In this document: piece by piece, positions 36,560 through 45,442 of the stretch
Position numbering within the stretch: position 1 is the first letter of the stretch
How the letters are laid out: each line of letters opens with the position of its first letter
Source: Flavobacterium sp. LC2016-23
GTDB taxonomy: Bacteria; Bacteroidota; Bacteroidia; Flavobacteriales; Flavobacteriaceae
NCBI RefSeq assembly: GCF_009674775.1
Contig: NZ_WKKE01000003.1
Location: 124,001-188,000 of the forward strand
Length of the DNA stretch: 64,000 bases
Direction of reading: 5' to 3'
Notes under the pieces: model-generated
Database searches by the model: none
Told to the model about the DNA's origin: nothing
Seen by the model: only the letters and a program-made list of their open reading frames with translations
Position numbers and translations under genes: made by a program

Positions 36560-36572
36560 TAATCTTATTAGA

Positions 36573-37625
36573 ATGGACTTAAGAGATATTAAGTGGAGTG
36601 AATTCAATTTAAACGAAATTTTTCCAAGTATTCAAAGAGGAAAACGATTAAAAAAGGATGACCATAAAGCAGGTAATCAACCTTACATTTCATCAACTGC
36701 TTTAAATAATGGTGTTGATGGTTTTATTGGAAATACTGAAAATGTTAGAAAATTTGAAAAGTGTTTAACAATTGCTAATAGTGGTAGTGTAGGCGCAACC
36801 TTTTTTCAGCCATTTTCATTTGTAGCTAGTGATCACGTTACCAAACTTGAGAATAAAGATTTTAGTAAAAACGTTTACTTATTTATATCAAGTATTGCAA
36901 AAAGACTAAATGAGAAATATGGTTTTAATAGGGAAATAAACGACAAAAGAATTCAAAGAGAAAAAATTTTGTTGCCTGTAAATTCCAAAGGTAAACCTGA
37001 TTATGCTTTTATGGAAAAGTATATAGAGTTTAAAATGCATGAAAAAAACAAACAAATTGAAAATTACATTACTAAAAAATTAGAACAAGTAAAAGATTTC
37101 AAGGAGGTTGAAACACTTAATGAAAAAGAGTGGGGAGAATTTTTTATTGAAGATGTTTTTAATATAAAGGCTGGTAAAAGACTGACAAAAGCGGATATGT
37201 TTAAGGGTGAAACCCCATTTATTGGTGCATCTGATTCAAATAATGGGATTACAAACTTTGTCTCAAATATCAATTCTTCTTTAGATTCGAATGTTTTAGG
37301 AGTAAACTACAACGGAAGTGTTGTAGAAAATTTTTATCATCCTTACAAAGCTATATTTTCTGATGATGTAAAAAGATTAAGCCTAAAAGAAGTAAAAGGA
37401 AATGAATTTTTATATTTGTTCATAAAAACAAGTATTTTAAACCAAAAGTCCAAGTTTCAATATGCCTATAAGTTTAATGAAACCCGGATGTTAAGACAAA
37501 AGTTATTATTTCCGATAAATAAAAATGGGCATATCGACTATGACTATATGGAAAACTACATAAAGAAAATAGAATACGAGAAACTCACAAACTACATTAA
37601 GGTCAAAACCGCTAAGAACCAATAA
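36573..37625 (+). CDS. BcgI-like restriction-modification specificity subunit B
   Basis: A 350-residue specificity protein starting MDLRDIKWSEF, 13 bases after subunit A. Two target-recognition halves are visible, each starting with 'WSEFNLNEIFPSIQRGKRLKKDDHKAGNQPYIS' or 'WGEFFIEDVFNIKAGKRLTKADMFKGETPFIG' and each ending with a coiled stretch ('MEKYIEFKMHEKNKQIENY', 'MENYIKKIEYEKL'). This is the type I S fold with two half-sites. It sets the bipartite target sequence, which cannot be read from sequence alone. Confidence 0.85.
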   Translation: MDLRDIKWSEFNLNEIFPSIQRGKRLKKDDHKAGNQPYISSTALNNGVDGFIGNTENVRKFEKCLTIANSGSVGATFFQPFSFVASDHVTKLENKDFSKNVYLFISSIAKRLNEKYGFNREINDKRIQREKILLPVNSKGKPDYAFMEKYIEFKMHEKNKQIENYITKKLEQVKDFKEVETLNEKEWGEFFIEDVFNIKAGKRLTKADMFKGETPFIGASDSNNGITNFVSNINSSLDSNVLGVNYNGSVVENFYHPYKAIFSDDVKRLSLKEVKGNEFLYLFIKTSILNQKSKFQYAYKFNETRMLRQKLLFPINKNGHIDYDYMENYIKKIEYEKLTNYIKVKTAKNQ

Positions 37626-37781
37626 CGAAGACACTATATAATAATTTTTTTTTGCTTGTGATCGTGTCTAGGATAAGTAGGCTTTTCAATCTTTTACTTT
37701 TAAAAATGCGCGTCTTCACAAAATAGAATTAAAATAGAGACTTTCTCTAGCCGTTTATGTACTTTTATGATGAACAGCTAC

Positions 37782-39539
37782 TTAAATGGGCTGTACTATT
37801 TCACCAAACCAGCGCTGTAAGCCTAGAATAGCATTAGCCGATAATTCTTGTGTAAATAAAAGGCTTAGACGATGCTTAGGTCGAGAACACGCAACATAAA
37901 AAAGATTTCTGTTTCTTTCAAACGCATCTCGATTGGCCTCAGGTACATTTCCGGAGTTGACATGCTCAAGCATCTGATTCCAATTATAATGATTCCATCC
38001 CCTTCCAAACACAACAATTACGTTGTCAAATTGAGCGCCTTTGACTCCGTGCTTCGTGGAATATATGGTTTTGTCATCTATGTATTTCGCCAAATTACCA
38101 ATTTCGGGATAAGGAATTGTGCGAATACCATCATATTTCGTTAGGAAATTTTTATCCTCGTCACTACGCTCTGATTCGGGCTGAAGTCGAACCGTCGCTA
38201 TGCGGTTTTCACGCTCATCGATTTTCTTTGACAGCCTTGGTTTTGAAGTCACTTTAAGCAAATCTATAACGCTGCCAATTGTACCATTGGTACGCTCATC
38301 ATTTAACTGCATCATAGCGTCATGCCAGACCTGCTTATCACTATGTCTTGTAATTCGATTGGTATTAATTCTAAATGCTTCTATCAGTAAGCCATAACGC
38401 TTTTCTAAAAATGCCGCAGCACCTATCTCTACCGTGTCGGTTAAAAATGAAATGTATTCGTTGTTCTTTTTCAGGTAATCATCTGAGTCAGAAAATGCAG
38501 AGGAAACAGTTTGATATCCTTGTTCAGAAGCAAGAACATTGTTTGTCAGCATTAATATTTTTGTAGTTTCAGGAGAAATATTCCATCCTGATGCCCGCAG
38601 GAGTTCTTTGAGTGTTTCCAAGCGTTCATGCGCTACATCTTCGGGTAAATCACCATTCCAGTGTGCTCCAATACGTCGCTCTCCAGTAAAATTATTTGTA
38701 TGATAAACACTGATTTCGCCAGCAGAATTTGGGTCATGTTCGTGTTGAGGTAATTCAGGCCGCATATTATTTAATACATCAACAATGCTTTTATCCGATC
38801 TGAAATTAGCCTGCTTTCCGATTGAAAGTAATTTACCATCTGTAGCTTGTATCAATCCGCACGAGCTTGAACCATATATTTTTTGCCAGTGGTCTCCAAA
38901 AAAACCAATCAATGGTCCTTCTTCGGTTTCGATAAAATTCTCCACCAATGTATTTGCTAAAGATAAGTTCGTATCTTGATATTCGTCAATCAATAGCACC
39001 GGATATTTGTTTGCAAATATCTTTCTAAATTTTACGTCGCTTAATAGTGATGTAAAAAGTTTAATTACATCGTCATGATGCAAGAAAATCTCCGTGTCAG
39101 TAATTTTGGGATATCCCAAATTATAAATGACTTTTTGGTCAGTAATACCACCGGCCTCTTCAATTCTTGCAACCCATTTCTCCCCCAAGGCAGATATCCT
39201 ATCACGTAAAGGTTTTTGAAAAACCTGCATGACTTGCCAAGCAAAAGCATGAATTGTATCGGCGATTATAACCGGATGATTGTCAGTACGAGATTTAATT
39301 TCATCTTTTGCGACATTAGTATAAGTGATACAAGCTATTTTTTTATTTGCTCTTTCAAACTCCGCTGAATATTTTGATATTAAATGTTTTAATGCTTTAA
39401 TGAGCGTATATGTTTTTCCTGCGCCTGCACCTGCTTCAACAAGAAAATTTTTATGCTCATCAATCGCCTTGAGCACTTGCATTAAACATTCTTGCGATGC
39501 TTTTTCTGCCGGACTGGTTTGATCTTCTTCTGCCATCAT
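37782..39539 (-). CDS. gajB: GajB-like UvrD-family helicase (Gabija)
   Basis: A 585-residue superfamily I helicase. Walker A GAGAGKT is at 36-42, Walker B VLLIDEYQDTN, then 'FFGDHWQKIYG' (motif III), 'HGVKGAQFDNVIVVFGRGWNHYN' (motif V region) and 'NLFYVACSRPKHRLSLL' (motif VI). It is next to an OLD-family ATPase-Toprim gene with 2 bases between stop and start, the Gabija layout. In Gabija, GajB is thought to sense DNA ends or nucleotide depletion and activate GajA. Codon use looks less AT-biased than the flanking genes. Confidence 0.85.
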   Translation of the reverse strand: MMAEEDQTSPAEKASQECLMQVLKAIDEHKNFLVEAGAGAGKTYTLIKALKHLISKYSAEFERANKKIACITYTNVAKDEIKSRTDNHPVIIADTIHAFAWQVMQVFQKPLRDRISALGEKWVARIEEAGGITDQKVIYNLGYPKITDTEIFLHHDDVIKLFTSLLSDVKFRKIFANKYPVLLIDEYQDTNLSLANTLVENFIETEEGPLIGFFGDHWQKIYGSSSCGLIQATDGKLLSIGKQANFRSDKSIVDVLNNMRPELPQHEHDPNSAGEISVYHTNNFTGERRIGAHWNGDLPEDVAHERLETLKELLRASGWNISPETTKILMLTNNVLASEQGYQTVSSAFSDSDDYLKKNNEYISFLTDTVEIGAAAFLEKRYGLLIEAFRINTNRITRHSDKQVWHDAMMQLNDERTNGTIGSVIDLLKVTSKPRLSKKIDERENRIATVRLQPESERSDEDKNFLTKYDGIRTIPYPEIGNLAKYIDDKTIYSTKHGVKGAQFDNVIVVFGRGWNHYNWNQMLEHVNSGNVPEANRDAFERNRNLFYVACSRPKHRLSLLFTQELSANAILGLQRWFGEIVQPI

Positions 39540-39541
39540 TT

Positions 39542-41809
39542 TTATTGTACAAGTTCAACAATTGCTTCCTCAACTTCTTGTGAAGGCTTATTCGGTCTGA
39601 GTGCTAGCCATTGTAAACCTTCAACAATATATTTTGGTGCTTTCCAATCAGTTTTTTCCAATCCGTACTCTAAAGCGAAACCAGACTTATTCTTGTTGTC
39701 TGGCGCATTATCGTCAGCAAACTTCTCTATCTCTGAAACCGACACAGCTGTTACTGCAAATAGATCGCGATTGGCTAAAATTAAAGCTTCTTCGAAACTT
39801 CTTCCGCATCCAATAAGCCCATCCTCTGGGATTTGATAAGCAATCCGTCGGGAACCTGCAACTTTTTGATCAGCTGTTTTAGCTAAGCAATCAGCCATTG
39901 GGTAATAGCCGGCCGTACCTGGTGCGAACCAATTTTTTATTCCTGCATTTGAACTATGTGAGCCTTCGCATACAAGTGATCCTGGATATGTAGTTTTATT
40001 CTCCTTTACGGTGGAAACAACGGCATCAATGTCAGTGATAACGAGGCACCTCAGTTCTAAAAAGTCTAAAAATTTATAAAAATGGTGTGCATACGCACCA
40101 CCAACTTCGATTACGCTAATGTATTGTGTCTCCAATGTAGGATAGTCTTCGACTGACAACGTGGTTTCGTCCAATGGAGCATTGTCAACTGCTTCTGCTG
40201 CCGTAATGGGAACTTCGTGAGTTGAAATCGCCTCGGGAGCGTTGGTATCCTTTTCAGCTTCTTTCTCTGTATCTGGAAGCTGAGCTTGAATTTCTCTGGT
40301 CACAGTAGCTTCTAGATCCTCTTCATCAATAACAATATCAGTTGAAGGATTTACAGTTAATTTGGCCTTCGTCATAGCATCGCTTTTGCTAATTAGTAAA
40401 GGCATCATTAGTCGCTCTGCAATACCTTCAATCAAAATGGCTTTATCTGCAAAGTAGAGATCACATTTTGTAAGAGTTAGATATTTGTGCAAAAATTCTT
40501 TGTCAACCTGAAGTTCATCAGCACGAAATTCTTTTCGCAGATCTTTTATTGTTGTTTCTCTTTGTTCATTATTGGAAGTTAGAAAATATCGTATAGCCTC
40601 AAATTCCGCTTCGTTGGCAATATGAGTTGAGTGTGTAGTTACAACAAATTGTACGGGCCAAGGTTTTCCTTCATTTAAAACATTTGAAAATTCTTCCGCA
40701 ATTTCGTAAAGCTTCTTAATAAATATCTGCTGCATCTGTGGATGAAGGTGTGCTTCAGGCTCTTCAATAAAGATTATGTCTAGACTATTGCTAACCGGTC
40801 TACTTTGATATTGACGAAAAAACTCAAATAATTGAAACAAAATATAAATTAGATTTCTTGATCCAAGGCCATTGTATGTTTCTGGCAAGAATAGATTGTC
40901 GCCCTGATTGTATCTTATTTTGGTATGACTATCTAAGATGTTTGACACGTCTAGACGCGTTTCTGTGCTTAGGTTTGGGTCGGCCAAACCAGGGTAGCCA
41001 AATAGTGCTAACGCAGGAAGAAGTTTGTCAAGTTTTCCATTAAAATCTGTATCAACTTTTTCTTGAATTTCATCTATAATAACTTGCAGTGCCTCTGACT
41101 TTTCTTTCATGTCTTCAGGTGCTGAATCCGATTTTGATGTTTTAAAAAGTTGCGACAACACTTTACCTAGTACATCCTTTTCTGAATGTGTCACATCATC
41201 AAGGCCACGCTGTGCATTGATGAAACCTGCTCCAATAACGGCTTTAAATTTAGAGTGATCCATTGCCGCAACATTAGTTTCATCATTTGGGTCTTGTGCA
41301 AATATCTTAGCTTCAAAAAGATTAGGAATTTTTTCTCGTAATGACTTAAGAAATGCCGCAATGCTTTCAGCACTATCGTCAGTAGTTCCTTCAAATAAGT
41401 TATCTAATTTGCCATCTTTCAATGTGTATTGAACCAAGATAACGGCAGTGTTACTTGCTACGTTAAGATCGATAATAAAATCACTTAGTGCGCCCAAGTC
41501 TTCAGCGTCAATAGGATATTCAATTGTAATTTTAATTTCAATTGAGGGAATCTCAGCTCGAATTTCTTGATCATTTGCGCCGCTTAGCTTTTTCTGCAAT
41601 GCAGATTTAAAACCTTCGATGGAAGAAATACTGAAATCAAAAAGAGAAAAAGTTGGGTTTTTATCCCCTATCAGCCTTCGGAAAATTTCGGTTAATGAGG
41701 TTTTTCCAGAATTGTTTCTACCTACCACGACGGTAGTGTAATCTTCTAAGCTAAGAACAACCTTCTTTAATAGCCTAAAATTTCTTATTTCTATTGTTTT
41801 AATCTTCAT
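39542..41809 (-). CDS. gajA: GajA-like OLD-family ATPase-Toprim nuclease (Gabija)
   Basis: A 755-residue protein. The N-terminal ABC-like ATPase has Walker A GRNNSGKTS (30-38), signature LGSRN (about 315), Walker B DIIFIEEPEAHLHP (344-357) and switch TTHSTH (391-396). The Toprim nuclease follows: 'AILIEGIAE' (Glu461) and 'VITDIDAV' (Asp593, Asp595). A 75-residue acidic, low-complexity insertion (about 485-560) separates the two Toprim halves. With gajB it forms a Gabija-like defence pair. It is longer than the usual about 580-residue GajA, mostly because of the insertion and a longer C-terminus. Confidence 0.8.
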   Translation of the reverse strand: MKIKTIEIRNFRLLKKVVLSLEDYTTVVVGRNNSGKTSLTEIFRRLIGDKNPTFSLFDFSISSIEGFKSALQKKLSGANDQEIRAEIPSIEIKITIEYPIDAEDLGALSDFIIDLNVASNTAVILVQYTLKDGKLDNLFEGTTDDSAESIAAFLKSLREKIPNLFEAKIFAQDPNDETNVAAMDHSKFKAVIGAGFINAQRGLDDVTHSEKDVLGKVLSQLFKTSKSDSAPEDMKEKSEALQVIIDEIQEKVDTDFNGKLDKLLPALALFGYPGLADPNLSTETRLDVSNILDSHTKIRYNQGDNLFLPETYNGLGSRNLIYILFQLFEFFRQYQSRPVSNSLDIIFIEEPEAHLHPQMQQIFIKKLYEIAEEFSNVLNEGKPWPVQFVVTTHSTHIANEAEFEAIRYFLTSNNEQRETTIKDLRKEFRADELQVDKEFLHKYLTLTKCDLYFADKAILIEGIAERLMMPLLISKSDAMTKAKLTVNPSTDIVIDEEDLEATVTREIQAQLPDTEKEAEKDTNAPEAISTHEVPITAAEAVDNAPLDETTLSVEDYPTLETQYISVIEVGGAYAHHFYKFLDFLELRCLVITDIDAVVSTVKENKTTYPGSLVCEGSHSSNAGIKNWFAPGTAGYYPMADCLAKTADQKVAGSRRIAYQIPEDGLIGCGRSFEEALILANRDLFAVTAVSVSEIEKFADDNAPDNKNKSGFALEYGLEKTDWKAPKYIVEGLQWLALRPNKPSQEVEEAIVELVQ

Positions 41810-42382
41810 TACGCAAACTTTCTTAAATCAGGTTACTATCTAGTCAAAGATACCTAAAATTTAACAAAATGCTGTGCTAAAATAATCTTACAAGATCTCG
41901 ATAAACATTAAGTACAGTTACACTAATTCAATGATTAATAGTTATTAAAACTGACTGTTTCGTATTTAGTACTACATCCTGCATCTATGTACATGTATTG
42001 ATCTACAAACTTTTATTCCCTCCTGTAATTCATTCTTCCATCTCATTTTTAAATTCAATAACCAGTATGCTTTTGTCTCATTTCAGCAGCAAAGGTAACT
42101 CCGTGTCCTTAACGCAATAGCAAGGCCAGGCCCTTGAGGTTTAATAAAAAATCTCCACCCATCCGGGTTGTATTTTTTGTCAAAACCTTGCTATTGCTAG
42201 ACACTAACCTTTTTATGCTCCCGAAACGAAACATAGCATACTCCGGCTCTTTAGACGAATAAAAAAAATGTCAGCAATGAAAAGTAAAATATTAAAGATG
42301 GATTTGATGAAACAAAACAGCACCTCCTCTCATTGCCGAATAAAATTTCAAAAAAAATTAATCACTAAAAATCTTAGGAATT
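41810..42382. other. Gene-free stretch with a long-spaced inverted repeat
   Basis: A 573-base region between the defence island and ssb. GCAATAGCAAGG (42114-42125) and its perfect complement CCTTGCTATTGC (42186-42197) are 60 bases apart, around 'CCAGGCCCTTGAGG' and other GC-rich words. This could be an origin of transfer, a recombination site or a structured leader; the sequence alone does not decide. The rest is AT-rich. Confidence 0.45.
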
Positions 42383-42760
42383 ATGAACATCACAGGAAGA
42401 GTGACAGCGGATGCGCAGGTACGCAACGTGTCGAACAGCAAAACAGTAGTAAACTTTTCGGTAGCCATCAACGACAGCTACAAGAACAAAGCGGGCGAAC
42501 GCATAGAGCAGACAACGTATTTCGACTGCGCCTATTGGCTTAGTCCAAAAGTAGCGCAGATACTCACTAAAGGTACGGTGGTAGAACTGACAGGGAAAGT
42601 GAGCGCAAGAGCGTGGACAGGCAGTGACGGACAACCGCACGCAGGACTGAACTTCAACACCTCACAAATCAAACTGCACGGGGGCGGTAAAAAAGCAGAA
42701 GCGGTACAGGCTCCTTCAGAAAATAATAATGATGATACAAAGGACGACCTACCATCTTAA
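42383..42760 (+). CDS. ssb: Single-stranded DNA-binding protein
   Basis: A 125-residue OB-fold SSB: 'NITGRVTADAQVRNV', 'VVNFSVAINDSYKNKAG', 'QTTYFDCAYWLSPKVAQILTKGTVVELTGKVSARAWTGSDGQPHAGLNFNT'. The C-terminus is acidic and ends DDLPS rather than the usual DIPF, so the interaction tip is altered. Element-borne SSBs protect single strands in conjugative transfer. A run to 42804 follows before the DUF932 gene. Confidence 0.9.
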   Translation: MNITGRVTADAQVRNVSNSKTVVNFSVAINDSYKNKAGERIEQTTYFDCAYWLSPKVAQILTKGTVVELTGKVSARAWTGSDGQPHAGLNFNTSQIKLHGGGKKAEAVQAPSENNNDDTKDDLPS

Positions 42761-42803
42761 CAACGAGCACCTAAATAATTCAAACAATTTAAAATTTAAA
42801 ATC

Positions 42804-43877
42804 ATGGCACATAATATCAATTTTAACAGCGAAACAGGACGTTATTCATTCTTTAGCGTAAAGGAAAAAGCTTGGCACGGACTAGGGCAAATTGTAGAGC
42901 AATACCCAACAAGCGAGGAAGCTATAAAATTTGCAGGGTTAGATTACGAAGTCGTTAAAAGTCCGCTATTTACAAAAGGTTCGGGTATTATTCAAACTGC
43001 TGACAGTATCGAGATTGGCAGTAATGAACTGGAAGTCCCTAATTATTTTGCCAATATACGCACGGATAACAATGCAGTATTGGGCGTGGTAGGCAAAGAC
43101 TATCATATCGTGCAGAACCGTGAAGCATTTAACTTCTTTGATGCCATTGTAGGCGGTGGAGAGGGAATACTATATGAAACCGCAGGAGCGCTGGGTAATG
43201 GGGAACGCATATTTATCACAGCCAAACTACCCGACTATATCCGAGTTGGAAATGGCGATGATGTAACCGAAAAATACATTTTCCTGACCACTTCGCATGA
43301 TGGTAGCGGAAGTATCACAGCCGCTTTTACGCCTATTCGTATCGTATGCCAAAACACGCTTAACGCCTCCTTACGCAGTATGACTAATGTAGTGCGTATC
43401 AAACACACTTCGGGAGCAAAACAGCGTATTGAGAACGCTCACAAGATTATGGGATTGGCGAACACCTTGAGCAGTCAGTTAGAGAACATTTTCAATGAAT
43501 GGGCAAAAGTAAAGGTAACAGACCAAGAAGTAAGAAAGCTAATCCAATTGGCACTTTGTCCAAATAAAGAAACTTTCGATTTACTCAAAAAAGGTGCGGA
43601 AGATGAAATGTCGACCGTGTTCAAAAATACAGTTGAGGATGCTTTTGCATACGCTATGATCAGCGACACACAGCAGATGGAAACGACCAAAGGCACATTG
43701 TTCGGGGCATATAACGCTGTTACAGGCTACTATCAGAATGTCCGCAAATACAAAGACGATGAAGCCAAGTTGCAGAGCATTGTTTTGGGGGGTACTGCCC
43801 AACTCAAATCGCAAAAAGCATTTGACTTGTGTACAGGCTTTGCCTTGGATGGTGCAGAAATCCTAAACCTTAATTAG
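42804..43877 (+). CDS. DUF932 domain-containing (LGT_TIGR03299-like) protein
   Basis: A 357-residue protein starting MAHNINFNSETGRYSFFSVKEKAWHGLGQ. The DUF932 pattern is clear: 'AWHGLGQ', 'VLGVVGKDYHIVQNREAFNFFDAIV', 'GGGEGILYETAGALGNGERIFITAKLP' and 'TPIRIVCQNTLN'. Such proteins are common on plasmids, phages and conjugative elements; their biochemical role is not established. It is the second gene of the replication-like backbone module. Confidence 0.9.
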   Translation: MAHNINFNSETGRYSFFSVKEKAWHGLGQIVEQYPTSEEAIKFAGLDYEVVKSPLFTKGSGIIQTADSIEIGSNELEVPNYFANIRTDNNAVLGVVGKDYHIVQNREAFNFFDAIVGGGEGILYETAGALGNGERIFITAKLPDYIRVGNGDDVTEKYIFLTTSHDGSGSITAAFTPIRIVCQNTLNASLRSMTNVVRIKHTSGAKQRIENAHKIMGLANTLSSQLENIFNEWAKVKVTDQEVRKLIQLALCPNKETFDLLKKGAEDEMSTVFKNTVEDAFAYAMISDTQQMETTKGTLFGAYNAVTGYYQNVRKYKDDEAKLQSIVLGGTAQLKSQKAFDLCTGFALDGAEILNLN

Positions 43878-43885
43878 ATAACCAT

Positions 43886-43913
43886 AGGCTACCGCCTTAA
43901 TCGGTGGTAGCCT
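43886..43913 (+). terminator. Hairpin after the DUF932 gene
   Basis: AGGCTACCGCC (43886-43896) pairs with GGTGGTAGCCT (43903-43913) with one mismatch. Only a weak T-run follows (GTTATAA), so it may pause or partly terminate transcription before the PRTRC genes. Confidence 0.6.
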
Positions 43914-43930
43914 GTTATAAAATAACTGAT

Positions 43931-44128
43931 ATGAAAGCAAAATCAATAGACGAAGCTAAAAGCATCGCCAAATCACAAAGCCTTGAAACGACATACAAAG
44001 ACGAGGCTGTATATATCATTTACTGCAATAGAACCGAGTATTTCTATATAGATACCAATAGCCTTTTAAGGACTTGGGAACAGCTTACAGGCTATTACGA
44101 GAACGGAGTTTATACCGCTGAAAACTGA
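43931..44128 (+). CDS. Small hypothetical protein of the PRTRC region
   Basis: A 65-residue acidic protein starting MKAKSIDEAKSIAKSQSLETT; nine earlier codons are excluded because they contain the hairpin region. It shows 'AVYIIYCNRTEYFYIDT', a beta-rich core. Function unknown; it lies first in the PRTRC cassette and is probably cotranscribed. Confidence 0.6.
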   Translation: MKAKSIDEAKSIAKSQSLETTYKDEAVYIIYCNRTEYFYIDTNSLLRTWEQLTGYYENGVYTAEN

Positions 44129-44140
44129 ACTGATAAAGTG

Positions 44141-44335
44141 ATGAAGATAACAGACTTGAACGGTTACCCTATTGAGGTGACCAACATTAAAGAAGCCATC
44201 AAAATGGCAGGGCAGTACAAGGAATACCGCCACGAGGATAAACGTTTCTCCGAGTTCGATAAAAGGCAGAAAACCTATTGGACAGATATGTACGAGAAAC
44301 TCAGAGCCATTAAAAAACAATTAGACGACAATTAA
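44141..44335 (+). CDS. Small hypothetical protein of the PRTRC region
   Basis: A 64-residue helical, charged protein (MKITDLNGYPIEVTNIKEAIKMAGQYKEYRHEDKRFSEFDK). The start is the ATG at 44141. It is 12 bases before protein E. No family recognised. Confidence 0.6.
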   Translation: MKITDLNGYPIEVTNIKEAIKMAGQYKEYRHEDKRFSEFDKRQKTYWTDMYEKLRAIKKQLDDN

Positions 44336-44347
44336 AATTTTAGAACG

Positions 44348-44947
44348 ATGAATGCAAATTTTTTCCATCAGATAGCGCAGTTGCAGATTACAGGTGATTT
44401 GCAACTCACAATATCAAAAGGAGCAGAAAACAACCTAATCGTATCGGTTATGCTCCAAAACGAACAATGCGGAGATAACGCAAAGAACATCATACCGCCG
44501 CTCAATCTTCGGGGAACAGCCGAAGAACTCGACAACGGTTTTTTCGAGAAGATAACCACACCCATACAAACCGCCTCTGGCTTAATGGTCGATATGGAAA
44601 GCTTTATGAAGCAGTTGGAAGAAACCAAAAAACAGTCGGCAATGGAAAAAGATAAAGCCGACAGGCAGAAGAAAGAACAGGAAGCCAAGGACAAGAAGTT
44701 CAAGGACGCAATGGCAAAAGCGGATGAACTTGAGAAAGAAGGAAAGCACCGTGAAGCGTGGGTAAAAGTACCCGAGATAACAGAATTCCCTGAAAAGGCT
44801 GACGAGCTACGCAGACGCAAAAGAGAACTGTCCGACAAGTTTTCTGCGCCAAGTCTTTTCGGAGCTATCGAGCAAGAAAATGCCGAACCCGCAAAAGCGG
44901 AAGCAGGAACTGCCGATTACTCAGCAGAAACTGCACAGGAAAACTAA
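44348..44947 (+). CDS. PRTRC system protein E
   Basis: A 199-residue protein starting MNANFFHQIAQLQITGDLQL. It matches the PRTRC protein E build I recall: an N-terminal beta domain ('LIVSVMLQNEQ', 'IPPLNLRGTAEELDNGFFEKI'), then a long charged coiled coil (about residues 85-150, rich in KQ/KKE) and a low-complexity acidic tail. PRTRC genes form a cassette, named for ParB- and ThiF-related members, on conjugative elements; role unknown. Confidence 0.82.
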   Translation: MNANFFHQIAQLQITGDLQLTISKGAENNLIVSVMLQNEQCGDNAKNIIPPLNLRGTAEELDNGFFEKITTPIQTASGLMVDMESFMKQLEETKKQSAMEKDKADRQKKEQEAKDKKFKDAMAKADELEKEGKHREAWVKVPEITEFPEKADELRRRKRELSDKFSAPSLFGAIEQENAEPAKAEAGTADYSAETAQEN

Positions 44948-44972
44948 ATGTAATAACTTAAAATTCATCATC

Positions 44973-45191
44973 ATGTTATTAGCAACGCAATTGGAAAGAG
45001 TGTTTATACTCAAAGATAAAGGACACGATATTATATTGACCGATCCCGAACCACGTTGGAGCATCGAAGCAGTACTAAATTTTTATGCCAACAGGTATCC
45101 CATTTTGACAACTGCCAAAATCTCTGCACCCGTTATCAGAGATGATGCGGTTGAATACAAATTTGAAAGTGTTATGGGAACTAAGGGTTAA
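44973..45191 (+). CDS. PRTRC system protein C
   Basis: A 72-residue protein starting MLLATQLERVFILKDKGHDIILTD, which fits PRTRC protein C ('LTDPEPRWSIEAVLNFYANRYPILTTAKI'). A longer frame from 44880 is discarded, since it overlaps protein E. Confidence 0.82.
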   Translation: MLLATQLERVFILKDKGHDIILTDPEPRWSIEAVLNFYANRYPILTTAKISAPVIRDDAVEYKFESVMGTKG

Positions 45192-45215
45192 ACCAAATTT
45201 TTAAAGCAATGGAAT

Positions 45216-45392
45216 ATGCACAAACATATCATATCGGGAACAATCAAGCCACCCGAACAAAAAAGACAAAGGCAGTTGTACAAACAGCTCAGCGAGTTCG
45301 CCCAATGGATGCAAAAACCCAAAGATGCGAGCGAGGTTCAAAAAGACAAACGCAGGTCAGTACCTGTGGAAATGTTGCCAATGGTTTTCTAA
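45216..45392 (+). CDS. Small ORF overlapping the start of the next gene
   Basis: A 58-residue frame (MHKHIISGTIKPPEQKRQRQ... ending LPMVF) in a different frame from the larger gene that covers the same DNA. It reads like real protein, whereas the overlapping larger frame here is Thr/Lys/Arg-rich and odd. It is probably either a separate small gene or the true 5' part of the next gene with a frameshift. Its stop is 50 bases before the in-frame ATG at 45443. Confidence 0.55.
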   Translation: MHKHIISGTIKPPEQKRQRQLYKQLSEFAQWMQKPKDASEVQKDKRRSVPVEMLPMVF

Positions 45393-45442
45393 AGACTTCG
45401 TTCCTGCCAAGGCTGAAAGAAACTGAAACGGTACAGGCTTGT

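Noticed and set aside
39492..39836. Plus-strand 114-codon frame at the gajA/gajB junction
   Set aside because: Antisense to both Gabija genes with no family resemblance.
42268..42543. A 91-codon frame overlapping the start of ssb
   Set aside because: It runs through ssb in another frame, has low-complexity Gln/Arg-rich sequence in the overlap and no family resemblance.
44368..44838. Minus-strand 156-codon frame rich in Ser
   Set aside because: It is antisense to PRTRC protein E and its Ser/Phe-rich content reflects the Lys/Glu codons of the real gene.
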